A program made the position numbers and the translations under genes. The notes under the pieces are model-generated. The model made no database searches. It was not told the DNA's origin and worked only from the letters and a program-made list of their open reading frames with translations. Positions 51,794-61,860 of a DNA stretch of 64,000 bases are shown one piece after another. Every line of letters starts with the position of its first letter. The stretch's first letter is position 1. The stretch is from Ichthyophis bannanicus (taxonomy: Eukaryota; Chordata; Amphibia; Gymnophiona; Ichthyophiidae): positions 1,674,066,800 through 1,674,130,799 of the forward strand of contig CM066031.1 in the NCBI GenBank assembly GCA_033557465.1, read 5' to 3'.

Positions 51794-54008
51794 TCAGACG
51801 AGGATGAGATGTCCCTTGCTTGGGTACATCTGGAGGATGGGCAGGAGGAGGATGAAATTTTCTTTTCCTAGGGAAAGAAGGTTTGGTAGGACATTTCCTA
51901 CGCCCTGGGGAAAAAGAAGGCTTAGGACGGTTTCCAGAACTAGGAAAGTCAGTGGAGCAATGAGCGACCTGACATAAAGCCTCTTATTGAAGAGATTTTC
52001 TCCAGTACAAGGAGAATTACCCAGTGTATGTTGTGCCCATCTGCTCAAGTCTGAAGCCTGCAGCCAGGCTGTACGACGTGCTCCAATGGCAATAGCAGAG
52101 GATCTGCTAACAGACTCAAAAGAGTCTAGAGAAGCACAAGAAAGGAACCAAGAGATATTCCTGCTATGATTGAGAAGCAAGGAATAGTCAGAGGCCTTAG
52201 GTTCTGACAAAAAAGGAGACAAAAGAGATAATTTCTCTGTGACCTCCTGAAGTGTCAGACTCATATAAAAAATATATGAAATAATTCTTGAAGCCAGCAT
52301 AGAAGTTTGGAAGGTTTGACGTCCAAAGGCATCAAGTGCTTTAGATGCACGACCTGGCGGATAAGAAGAATGCTTCTTCTTGCTTCTTACCTTCCTCATT
52401 GCTGATTCCACTACAACGGAATGGAAGTTGGTTTTTCTGGAACCCTGGAGAGGGAGGTACCTGATACAGAACGTCAATGGCTGTAGAAGGCAAAGGAACC
52501 TTTAAGGGTGATTCCCATATCCTCAGAAGAAGATCCTGTAAAGAATGATGTAAAGGAAGCATTATGTTTTCCTTTTCTGCAGGATCTTGGTCAAGAGAAA
52601 AACCAGGAATAGTAATGGCAAGAAAAGCTGCCATCTCAAGGAGAAACTTCTGAAAAGAAGGATTTCCAATAGGAACTAATCCTGGGCAAGCTGAGGTTGA
52701 AGGAGCAGCTTGAGCACCAGAAGATATACTGGACTGGTGCAGAAAAAGAATCCTGCTCGATGGACTGTGATACTGACAGTTCTGATTTGAGGCAGTTAGT
52801 ACTGCATCGTCAGTGCCTGGTATCGATTCCAAACTAGGCATAGAAAGGATCGATGGCACTGATGGAACTGCAGGAATCGACCCCGACACCGGTAGTGGTA
52901 TCAGAGATAACGTCATCGAAACAGTAATTGAGGGCTGCTGAAGCGGTACCAAGGTAACCAGAGAGCCTTGGTGAATATCCTCGGTACTGCATAGCCGGAA
53001 ACGATATGGATCGGTTCCGAAACGCGTCGGTACCAAGTCATCTAGACTGGATATCGATTCTAGACTCGGCATCGAAGCAAGCGAGTCTATCGATGCATGT
53101 CTAGAAGGTACCGACGTTGGTGGTGGTATCAGCGATGCCGATACCTGAAAGTCAATTGGAATCTCATCGAACGGCACCGAAGGTACCGAGGACGTTCGAA
53201 GACGATGCCCGGTGAAGAGAGGAAAACTCGACACCGGCACCGATGTCGGGGTAGCGGTACCGCTCGAAGTCGGTACCAACCCCGAGCACGGTGAAGATAT
53301 AGGAAAGTCAATCTGGGTCATATCGATCGGCCCCGAAGGTACCAAGGATTCCAGATGACGATCCCAGGTAAAGAGTGGAACACTCGATACCGATGCCGAT
53401 ACCAGGGTATCGGTACCGCTCGAAGCCGGTACCAACCCCGAGCCTGGCTGGGATATAGGAAAGCCAATCTGGGTTGTATCAATCGGCCCCGAAGGTACCG
53501 AGGACACCAGATGACGATTCCTGGTGAAGAGTGCAGCACTCGACACCGATGCCGGGTTATCGGTACCGCTCGAAGCGGATACCACCCCCTGGCACGGCTC
53601 AGGTATGTTCTGTGAGGGGTGAGCCCCAGGAACAACCTGAAACCCCGTGAATGCTTTGGAGCCCGAAGACTCCCGCCGAGGTTTTATTGCCAATGAGGTC
53701 TTGAGGATAAGGCCGGAGCCGTCATCATGCTGGGCATGAGACTTACCCTTCAAGAAATGGCTAGTCTTAACAGACCGTTTGTGGGTTACCTGATCCTGGA
53801 GAGAAGAATAAACCGGTGTCCTCACCTTAGGAGGAAAAACGGTATCGAGGGAGACTCGAAAAAGGGAAGGTCTTCTCCCAACCATATAGCCTGAAGTATC
53901 AGGGGAAAAACGGTCAGGACTCAGACAGGATAGACACCAAGCATTGGAGTCTAAAAAGAAAACTGAGTTTCCACAGTGAAGGCACTTCTTAGGGGAAGAA
54001 GGCTCCAT
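51794..54008 (-). pseudogene. DIRS F gag-like protein, long open frame plus one frameshift
   Basis: ATG 54008 opens 555 codons to 52341: a cysteine knuckle (KKCLHCGNSVFFLD, WCLSCLSPDRF), a long Ser/Thr/Pro-rich linker with 52-residue tandem repeats, the acidic FQKFLLEMAAFLAITIPGF region, then LPLHHSLQDLLLRIWESP and the frameshift at about 52430. The helical domain continues in 52477-51794: HSVVVESAMRKVRSKKKHSS, FQTSMLASRIISYIFYMSL, SAIAIGARRTAWLQASDLSR, CTGENLFNKRL. The second pair of knuckle partners is partly lost compared with A (no DHSITDCVSC). The gag is clearly more diverged from A than the terminal repeats are. Confidence 0.85.
53055..53600 (-). repeat. 156-bp in-frame tandem repeat in DIRS F gag
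   Basis: Units start near 53211, 53367 and 53523 (GGTRAAGAGWG marker), with a degenerate unit to the left. The period is 156 bp, i.e. 52 codons. Repeated words include GTDTPVS-type and PSGPIDxTQI. Each unit holds several GGTACC and TCGATAC/TCGGTACC words. Confidence 0.85.
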
Positions 54009-54174
54009 TTTGGAAAGGCCTGGTAGGCCCAAAAAAGTTAAACAAAAAACTGAGGATAAATATTTCTCTAAGTTTGAAAATAAAATAATAAAGCACCGGC
54101 GGTACCGGTATCGGCGGGAAAAACAGCCGCGACCACAAGAAAATAAGGATTTTTAAAGAAAAATGTTTCTGCGG

Positions 54175-54373
54175 TGACAGGAGGACGTCCTGTTGGCTCC
54201 GCGGAAAAACGAAAACTGAGGAGAGGCAGTGGGAAAGGTGGGAAGTCACCGCCCAGGCGCGAGGGATGCTCCCAAAAGCTTTCTGATTGGATGCTGGGGA
54301 GCATTCCCGTGCAGGCTCCGTCGGTACCGACGTACCCATATGTGAAGACTCATTCCTGCTTGTTCCTGGAGAT
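54175..54373. repeat. DIRS F right terminal inverted repeat
   Basis: It contains GATGCTCCCAAAAGCTTTCT, GTCGGTACCGAC and the end CTGCTTGTTCCTGGAGAT. It mirrors 48639-48840 and joins G at 54373/54374. Confidence 0.83.
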
Positions 54374-54827
54374 CAGCAGGAATCAGTCCTCACATATGGG
54401 TGTCATCGGCGCCGATGAAGCCCCAGCGGAGCATTTCCCCAGTTTTCCATGAAAGCCTTTGGGAATGCTGGCACGCATGCGCGGTTCCCTTCCCGCCTAA
54501 AGGTGCCATCTTACCTCAGTCAAATGACATAGCTAAGAACAGCACACAAAAATGTAAAACAAACTATGTATAACTGCAACTCCAAGGGGAGGAGGTAGGG
54601 TTGTGAGGACTAATTCCTGCTGCTCCTGGAGAACACCTGTTACAGGTGAGTAACTACTCTTTCTCCAGGATCAAGCAGGAAGTCAGTCCTCACATATGGG
54701 TGACTCCCCAGCTCTGGGCTACCAGGAACCCAGGCTGAACAAGAGAACTCCCTCTAGTCACAGCATCAAAGAAAGGCTTTTCAAGGACACAACCTCCACC
54801 GGTAGCCCAACAGAGGGCAGGAGTTGC

Positions 54828-55860
54828 CTAAACCTCAAAGAGATTCCGGAGTACTGCTTGGCCAAAAGCACTGTCCCTACGGGACTCCCTCTCCAGACAG
54901 TAATGGGCCGCAAAAGTCTGGCTTGAAGACCAAGTTGCAGCCCTGCAGATGTCTACCAAGGGCACAGAGTGGAGATGAGCCACTGAGGCAGCCATTGCCC
55001 TGACACGATGGGCCGTGACCCTACCCTGCAAAGGAAGGTCAGCCGCCTTGTAAGCCCAGGTGATACAGTCAGCCACTCAGATGGACAAGGTACGCTTGGA
55101 CACAGCCAACCCCAACTTATTGGGGTCAAATGAGATGAAGAGCTGAGTAGCCCTTCTATGTCCCTGCGTACGGTCAAGGTAGAAGGATAAGGCCCTCCTA
55201 CAATCCAGGGTATGCAGGACTGCTTCAGCCTGGCTAGCATGAGGCCTAGGGAAGAATGTTGGAAGAGCCACCTCCTGGTTGAGGTGGAAAGAGGAGACAA
55301 CCTTTGGGAGGAACTTTGGATGAGTCCTAAGAACTACCCTGTTCCTATAAATCCTGGTGTAAGGTCTATCACAGACCAGGGCCTGAAGCTCACTCACTCG
55401 CCTAACCGAGGTGAGGGCTATCAGGAAGAGAGTCTTCCAGGAAAGGAAGCGCAGAGGGCAAGTAGCCATCGGCTCAAAGGGTGGGCGAGTCAGTTGCTGC
55501 AAGACCACATTCAGCTCCCACTCAGAAGCAGGAGGATGGATGGGGGGCTTGAGCAAAAGCAAGCCCCTGAGAAAGTGGGACACTAAGGGGTGACCTGACA
55601 GAGAATGTCCCTCCACCAGTGAGTGGTGAGCTGCTAGAGCTGAGAGGTGGACCCGAACAGAATTGGACTTAAGTCCCTGATTTGATAAGTGCAGTAAGTA
55701 CTGAAGCACTACTGGCACAGTACAGGAGAAAGGATCCTCTGTACGAAGCTGACACCACACAGAAAACCTTTTCCATTTTAGGACATAGGTTTTCCTAGTG
55801 GACTGTTTCCTAGAGGCTAGGACAACCTCCTCAACTTCCTGAGGCAGGCCCCAGGGAGCC
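54828..55860 (-). pseudogene. DIRS G tyrosine recombinase, one nonsense codon
   Basis: In the frame ending at 55077: EVVLASRKQSTRKTYVLKWK, SVRVHLSALAAHHSLVEGH, TSVRRVSELQALVCDRPYT (catalytic Arg block; the residue before RR is Val, usually Ala), PNKLGLAVSKRTLSI, then TGA where other copies have Trp (LSIWVADC in D). In the same frame, 55076-54828 continues ADCITWAYKAAD, VTAHRVRAMAASVAHLHSVP (His-x-x-Arg), SSQTFAAHYCLERES (Tyr), LRNLFEV. One TGG to TGA change is the only visible break in this part. Confidence 0.9.
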
Positions 55861-58023
55861 AAGACTACCCTTGCAGCCTCCAGGCCATCAAATTGAGAGC
55901 TTTGAGATTGGGGTGCAGAAGGGAACCCTGCTCTTGTGAGAGAAGGTCGGGCTGCAACCCCAGAGGTAGTGGGGAATCCACTGCCAGTTGAAGCAGAAGT
56001 GGAAACCAAGGCTGCCTCGGCCACCTGGGAGCTACCAGCAGGACCGAGGCCTTGTCCTGAAGTCTTGAAAAGAGTTCGGGCCACCAAGGGCGTGGGAGGA
56101 AACGCATACAGGAGGCCCTGAGACCAGGACATCAGAAAAGCATCTGGTGCTATCTGCAAAGGATGTGGTTGCCTGGAGCAGAACTTGGGCAGTTGCTTGT
56201 TCAGCGGACTGGCAAAGAGATCTATCCAAGGGAGACCCCACTTCAGGAAGATCTTCTGAATGACCAAGGGATGCAGCTGCCACTCGTGGGGCTGCAGAAT
56301 TCTGCTCAACCGGTTGGCCAGGCAGTTCTCCTGGCCTGGAAGGTACACCGCCTTGAGAAGCATGTTGTGCTTTAGGGCAAAGGAACAAAGGTCTTGAGTC
56401 TCCCGACAAAGGAGCTTTGACCCAGTCTCACCCTGTTTGTTCACATAAAACATGGCTACCTGGTTGTTTGCTTGAATCAAGACTGAGCGGTGAGCCAGGG
56501 CCGGAGAAAAAGCCTTGAGAGCTAAGCGGAAAGCTCGAAGTTCTAGGAGACTGATCTGTTGGGCTGCCTCCCAGGGAGACCAGAGGCCTTAAGTGCACTT
56601 GTCCAGACAATGAGCACCCCAGCCCTGCAGAGAGGTGTCGGTGGTGAGAACCACCGAGTATTCTGGCATTTGGAAGGGCATCCCCTTCAGCAGATTGGGT
56701 GGATGTAGCCACCAGCTGAGGGAGGCCAAAGGGGTCTGGACACCCTTATCCTGTCTCTTAGGCGGCCTGTGGCTTGAGACCACTGAGTCCGAAGGCACCA
56801 CTGTGCAGGTCTCATATGGAGCCTGGCATTGGGAGTCACATGCACTGTCGAAGCCATGTGGCCCAGAAGCCTGAGGCAGAGCCTGGCGGAGACCAGGGAC
56901 CTGTTTAGAAACTGTTTGGCCACGTCCATCATCTTTGAGCCCTGTCTTCTGGCAAGAATGCCTTTGCCAGTTGAGAATCCAACCTTGCCCCTATGAACTC
57001 CAAGTTCTGGGAGGGGAGCAAAGTGGACTTTGCGAAGTTTATGACAAAGCCCACGTTTTGAAGCAGAGCACTGGTTCTGAGGGTGGCTTGTCTGGCCTCC
57101 AGGGACATCTGACCCCTGATGAGCCAGTCGTCCAGATAGGGAAAGACAAAGATGCCTTGATTCCTCAGGTAGGCCGCAACCACTGCCAGGCACTTGGTAA
57201 AGACCCTGGGAGCAGAGGTCAGGCCAAAAGGTAGTACTCTGTACTGATAATGGTTTCCTCCCACAATGAACCTGAGGTATTTTCTGTGGTCTGGATGAAT
57301 GAGGATGTGAGTGTACGCATCCTTTAGATCTAAGGAGCATAGCCAATCTTCCTGCTGGAGGTAGGGCAGAAGTGTTCCAAGAGTAAGCATCTTGAACTTT
57401 TCTTTCTCTAGGAACTTGTTGAGGTTCCTGAGGTCCAGAATGGGTCGAAGGCCACCGGTTCTTTTGGGTACCAGGAAATACCTGGCGTAGAATCCGTGAC
57501 CTTGCAAGTGGGGAGGCACAGGCTCCACCACCCTGTCCACCAACAGACCTTGGAGCTCTTGAAGGAGAAGGTCTGTGTGCAGGGGAGGCCTCAAGGGCTC
57601 CCCTGGGAAGTAAGGAGGAGACAGTTGATGAAAATGCAGGGCATAGCCCTTTTGGACTATGTCCAGCACCCAACTGTCGGTGGTAATGAGAGGCCACTGG
57701 TGGGCAAAGAGTACAAGGTGACCGCCTGTGCAGGGCTGGGAAATCAGGGACGGAGCGGCTACGCTCAAGGAGTCAAAACCCCCCACCCTGCTGAGTGGAA
57801 GCAGGGGCAGAAGGCTTGGGGGTCCTCTGCCTACGGGGCCCATTACCCTGGCCCTTGGCTTGCTGACCCTGGGGGGCAGCTTGGGCAGCCTGATACTGAG
57901 GGTACTGTTTGTAGGCAGTGCCCTTCCTCGGGTAAAAGGACTTTTTACCCGAGCCCTTCTTTTTATGTGAAGGGGCAGAGGTCTTCCTCGACAGCCTTGT
58001 CCGGGTAAGGTGCTCGGTCTCAA
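55860..58023 (-). pseudogene. DIRS G RT-RNase H-methyltransferase, frameshifted in RNase H and MT
   Basis: The open frame 58023-56929 holds FLVPKRTGGLRPILDLRNL, CSLDLKDAYTHILIHPDH, QYRVLPFGLTSAPRVFTKC and FPYLDDWLIRGQMS (YLDD intact) and LEFIGARLDSQLAKAFL. Frame changes near 56930 and 56600 break RNase H (VVLTTDTSLQGWGAHCL, QANNQVAMFYVNKQGE: the catalytic Asp of QTDNQVA reads Asn-Asn). MT begins WIDLFASPLNKQLPKFC, LLYAFPPTPLVARTLFK and then shifts directly into the YR upstream linker, which fuses MT and YR in one 467-codon frame (56480-55077). Confidence 0.88.
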
Positions 58024-59705
58024 GCAGAGCGGCCTTCTCGGTCACGGGTTTGCCAAAAAGGTTCTCACCTCGGCAGGGGACATCGACCAACTTGTCCTGA
58101 ACCCATGGCTCGAGGTCCGATGACTGCAGCCACGCCTGGCGTCGAGCCGCGATGCCGGCAGCCGCAACTCGGGCCGAAGCCTCGAAGCCATCGTAGGCAG
58201 CGCGGGAAATGAACTTTGAGCATTCCCGAATCCCCAAGGACAAGGTCTTAAATCTCTGCAAGGGTTCCCCAGAGAGACCAGCACAGAATCCGGCCAATTC
58301 CTTGACCAGGTCTCACAAGTACATGCCCATGTACAGCTGGTAAGACTGGACACGGCAAGCAAGCATAGACCCCTGGAAGCACTTTCTACCGACGCCATCG
58401 GGGTTGCGGGCCTCCCTGCCGGGGGGCACCACGGAATGCATCTTCTGGCTCTTCAGACGATGCATGGCCGATTCCACAACCATGTAATGGTGTGGTAGCT
58501 GTGCTTGCTTTCTGGAAACAAGGGCTTTTGCGGAGTCGATAGATGGAATCGACTCGCTTGCTCAAAACCGGCGCCGAGGCCGGTGCCTCCCACATCCGGA
58601 AGAGGAGCCGTTCCAGCATCGGAAGAACCTGGACAGTAAAGGCCTCCTTTAGAGAAAAGTCATACTATAGAGCATCGAGCTCCTCGGCTCGAGGCTCTTC
58701 CTCGGGATTGGCAGGGATAGCCAAGGCAGCGGCCATATCCCGGACGAACTCCGAGAACCTAGTGTCCTCCGGAGGGGATCTACTCCGGGGCTCAGACTGC
58801 GGTGAGTCCGACGGGACGCACCGAGTCTTAAAAGTATCAGGAGACTCCTCGTCCTCCGTCTCCCAGGCGGATTCATCCGAGGAGGAGTCAGGGTCCGACC
58901 CCGTGGAGCCCCGAGGCGCCTGCCCCGACGCCGGGGGCACCGGCGTCGACACCCTCGGTCCCAAACGGGAGGTCGAGGGAGATCTCGACCGAGGACGACT
59001 TCGAGCCACAAGGGTCTCTAGTTTCGGCTCGGTCTCCGGGGTTGACTTCGAAGTCGACGTCCCGGTGGTCGGGGCAGATGCACCAGACAGGCTGGCCATC
59101 AGTGCCCGCTGCAGCTCCATGAAGGCAGACAATCTGCACTCCAAGGCTGTCATCCTGAGACTCAGCTCGGGAGACGCAGCAGCCACCGACTCGGGCCCCG
59201 GCAGCGCCGGGCCTGACGTCGGCTCTCTGAGAGGAGAGTCCACGAGGACTACGGGGCTTACGTGTCCAGCAGACTCCGGCTCCACGCGAGGAACTTTGGC
59301 AGGCTTCTCTTGGTCCACGGGCCCGGGACGGTGGTCAGGGGTCTTAGACCTGGCCCTCGAGGGACCAGGGACCTCCTCCGACGCCGCCCTCGCGAGCCGC
59401 TTCTTCCTCTTATGTTCCCGGTCGGGGGACCCCCTGTCCGAGGAGCTTCGACAGCGCTCGGGATCGGAATCCCGAGATGTCGAGGCCTCAGACGAGGTCC
59501 GGGCCCGGCCGGAGGCAGAGTCCGAGAAAAACCTCTCCTTCTGATGCTGTCGACTTTTAAGTGCCTTGGAAGACATCTTCCCACATGGCACACACGACTT
59601 GGGGTCGTGGTCAGGGCCGAGGCACCGAAGGCAGCAGTCGTGTGTGTCGGTGAGAGACATAAGTTTCTTACACCGATCACACTTTTTGAAACCACTGGAA
59701 GCCAT
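57773..59705 (-). pseudogene. DIRS G gag-like protein (frameshifts)
   Basis: The ATG at 59703-59705 gives SSGFKKCDRCKKLMSLTDTH, CLRCLGPDHDPKSCVPC, a Ser/Arg-rich linker, the acidic RSPPEDTRFSEFVRDMAAAL and ends in frame at 58665. The helical domain is split: LERLLFRMWEAPASAPVLSK at 58619, then a frame change at about 58490 (TPLHGCGIGHASSEEP), then FQGSMLACRVQSYQLYMGMY and VAAAGIAARRQAWLQSSDLE in 58400-58120. CRGENLFGKPVTEKAALLE and a basic tail follow (58297-57773). It is the longest uninterrupted gag N-terminal half in this family here. Confidence 0.87.
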
Positions 59706-59894
59706 CGGGGAAAAAAGAGCCCCTGCGAGGTCAAAAGACCGGCCTTCCAGGGAAAAATGAAAAAAGGGGAGCGAACGCCAGCCACGAACGGCAAAAACCG
59801 AAAAAGAAATAAAGCGGGCTCGATACCGGTGTGTCGAACCGGAGAAAAATAGCGAAAAATCGCCTAAGAAAAAATCACTTTTATCAGGGAGAAC

Positions 59895-60091
59895 AGGACA
59901 CACGTCCGGTGGGCTTCTCGGAAAAAAAGAGACTGAGGTAAGATGGCACATTTAGGCGGGAAGGGAACCGTGCATGCGTGCCAGCATTCCCAAAGGCTTT
60001 CATGGAAAGCTAGGGAAATGCTCCGCTGGGGCTTCATCGGTGCCGATGGCACCCATATGTGAGGACTGACTTCCTGCATGGTCCTGGAGAA
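59895..60091. repeat. DIRS G right terminal inverted repeat
   Basis: It contains AAGATGGCACATTTAGGCGG, CCCAAAGGCTTTCATGGAAA, ATCGGTGCCGATGGCACCCA and the end TGGTCCTGGAGAA. It is the inverted partner of 54374-54540. Confidence 0.82.
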
Positions 60092-61370
60092 GATGTATTA
60101 CAACTATTTGATAAACTGAAGAGTAGCAAATCACCTGGACCGGATGGTATACATCCAAGGGTGTTGAAAGAACTGAAATATGAGATTGCAGACCTGCTAT
60201 TTATTAATCTGTGAACTATCATTAAAATCATCTGCAATACCTGAAGATTAGAGGATGGCGAACGTAACGCCAATTTTTAAAAAGGGTTCCAGGGGTGATC
60301 CGGGAAACTACAGACCAGTGAGCCTGAATTCAGTACCAGGAAAAATGGTAGAAACCATCATAAAGAACAAAATTGCTGAACATGTAGATAGTCATGGCTT
60401 AATGGGAGACAGCCAACATGGCTTAGACAAAGAAGATCTTGTCTTACTAATCTGTTATGTTTTTTTGAAGGTGTGAATAAACAGGTAGGCAAAGGTGAGT
60501 CAGTTGATATAGTGTATTTGGACTTTCAGAAAGTCTTTGACAAGGTCCCTCATCAGAGACTTTTGGCAAAACTAAAGAGTCATGGGATAGGAGGCAGTGT
60601 ACTATTGTGGATCAGGAACTGGTTAAAAGATAGAAAACAGAGGGTAGGGCTAAATGGCCAATTTTCCCAATGGAAATAGTGATGTACTCCAGGGATCTGT
60701 GCTGGGTCCACTGATTTTGGACATATTCATAAATGACCTGGAAATGGGAATAACGAGTGAGGTTATCAAACTTGCAGATGACACAAAACTATTTAAAGTT
60801 ATTAAAACCCATGAGGATTGTGGAAAATTGCAAAAGGATCTTGATAAATTGGAAGACTGGGCATCAAAATAGCAGATGAAATTTAATGTGGACAAATGCA
60901 AAGTTATGCATCTAGGGAAGAACAACCCAAACTATGGTTACACGTTGCAAGGTTCCACATTAGAAACCACCACCCAGGAAAAAGATTTAGGCGTCAATGT
61001 GGATAACATGTTAAAACCCTCCATCCAGTGTGCAGCGGTGGCCAAGAGAGCAAATATAATGCTAGGTATCATAAGGAAAGGAATAGAAAATAAAACAAAG
61101 GATATTATAATGCCTCTGTATTGTTCCATGGTGCGACCGCACCTTGAATATTGTGTGCAGTTTTGGTCACCGTATCTTAAAAAGGATACAGCGTTATTAG
61201 AAAGGTTCAGAGAAGAGCCACCAAAATGGTAAAGTGGATGGAAGGATACCCCTATGAAGAAAGGCTAAAAAGGTTAGGGCTCTTTAGCCTGGAAAAGAGC
61301 CGGATGAGGGGAAATATGAAAGAAGTCTATAAATTAATGAACGGAGTGGAACGGGTAAATGTAGATTGAT
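60092..61370 (+). pseudogene. CR1 ORF2 reverse transcriptase
   Basis: It continues the CR1: LFDKLKSSKSPGPDGIHPRV, ANVTPIFKKGSRGDPGNYRP, VDIVYLDFQKVFDKVPHQRL (motif A Asp, usually FDFxKAFDxV), GSVLGPLILDIFINDL and VIKLADDTKLFKVI (the ADD of the active site, usually FADD), then MKFNVDKCKVMHLGKNNPN and MVRPHLEYCVQFWSPYLKKD. Stops and frame changes occur near 60214, 60475, 60679 and 60872. The order and spacing are those of CR1 RT. Confidence 0.92.
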
Positions 61371-61752
61371 TTTGTTTAAGCTATCAGAATATAGAAAGAC
61401 TAGGGGACATGCAAAGAAGCTACAGGCTAAACTATTTAAGACTAATAAGAGGAAATATTTTTTCATTCAACGTGTAATCAAACTCTGGAATTTGTTACTG
61501 GAGGATGTAGTTAAGGCTGTTAGTGTAGCTGCGTTTAAAAAAGGTTTGGGCAAGTTCCTAGAGGAAAGGTCCATAAACCATTATTAAAAAGGGACCGAGG
61601 ATATCAATGCTTGACCCAATACAAGCATTGTGGAACCTGTATCTTTTGGGGAAACTGCTAGGTACGTATGACCTAGATTGGCCACTTTTGGAAACAGGAT
61701 ACTGGGCTTGATGGACCTTGGTCTGACCCAGTATGGCATATCTTATGTTCTA
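61371..61752 (+). mobile_element. CR1 ORF2 C-terminus and 3' untranslated end
   Basis: [40 protein letters not shown] and LEERSINHY, then a stop (61587), followed by the conserved 3' end (GGCTTGATGGACCTTGGTCT, GGCATATCTTATGTTCT). The inverted fragment in DIRS B (17208-17629) is the same region from another copy. Confidence 0.92.
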
Positions 61753-61860
61753 GTACTTCTAGTTGCCTTGGGTAAGGTAAGGTCTAATTTCTTCTTCCTC
61801 TTCGTCTCTCTGGCCCAGTCCAGGCACTAGAAGAAAGCAAAGGCAAAAAAGTCTAACAAA

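Larger units (their letters stand above)
48639..54373 (-). mobile_element. DIRS F: gag-only, non-autonomous DIRS-like element
   Basis: The termini match family A/C (GCACAGTTACTTACCTGTAA; GTCGGTACCGAC at 48708-48719 and 54320-54331; end TTCCTGGAGAT), and a normal ICR lies at 48903-48999. Only gag is present (54008-51794). No RT, RNase H, methyltransferase or YR motif can be found in the remaining 2.8 kb (49000-51790). The element presumably depends on polymerase and recombinase from A/C-like copies. It is inserted in the terminal repeat of G. Confidence 0.88.
48601..60091 (-). mobile_element. DIRS retrotransposon G (second family), interrupted in its terminal repeat by F
   Basis: The first 37-38 bases of the family terminus are at 48601-48638 (GAGTAGTTACTCACCTGTAA to CTCCAGGAG). 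The next base of the same terminus, CAGCAGGAATCAGTCCTCAC, is at 54374. Between them sits the whole DIRS F. G then runs to 60091 (TGGTCCTGGAGAA). The flanking CR1 reads TTGGGAAA|GATGTATTAC. All coding parts are on minus: gag, an open RT with YLDD, and a YR with one nonsense codon. It is the best preserved member of this family here. Confidence 0.93.
28323..61752 (+). mobile_element. One CR1 LINE, split into four pieces by nested insertions
   Basis: Four plus-strand segments are consecutive parts of one CR1: 28323-29074 (endonuclease N-part), 36506-36555, 47905-48600 (endonuclease C-part to RT start) and 60092-61752 (RT to 3' end). Together they are about 3.15 kb. Continuity is shown by protein order and by sequence at the breaks: a 17-bp duplication flanks the PLE, and TTGGGAAA|GATGTATTAC rejoins across DIRS G+F. 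The 3' end TCTGACCCAGTATGGCATAT..TTATGTTCT lacks poly(A), as CR1 does. Later insertions total about 30 kb. Confidence 0.9.
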
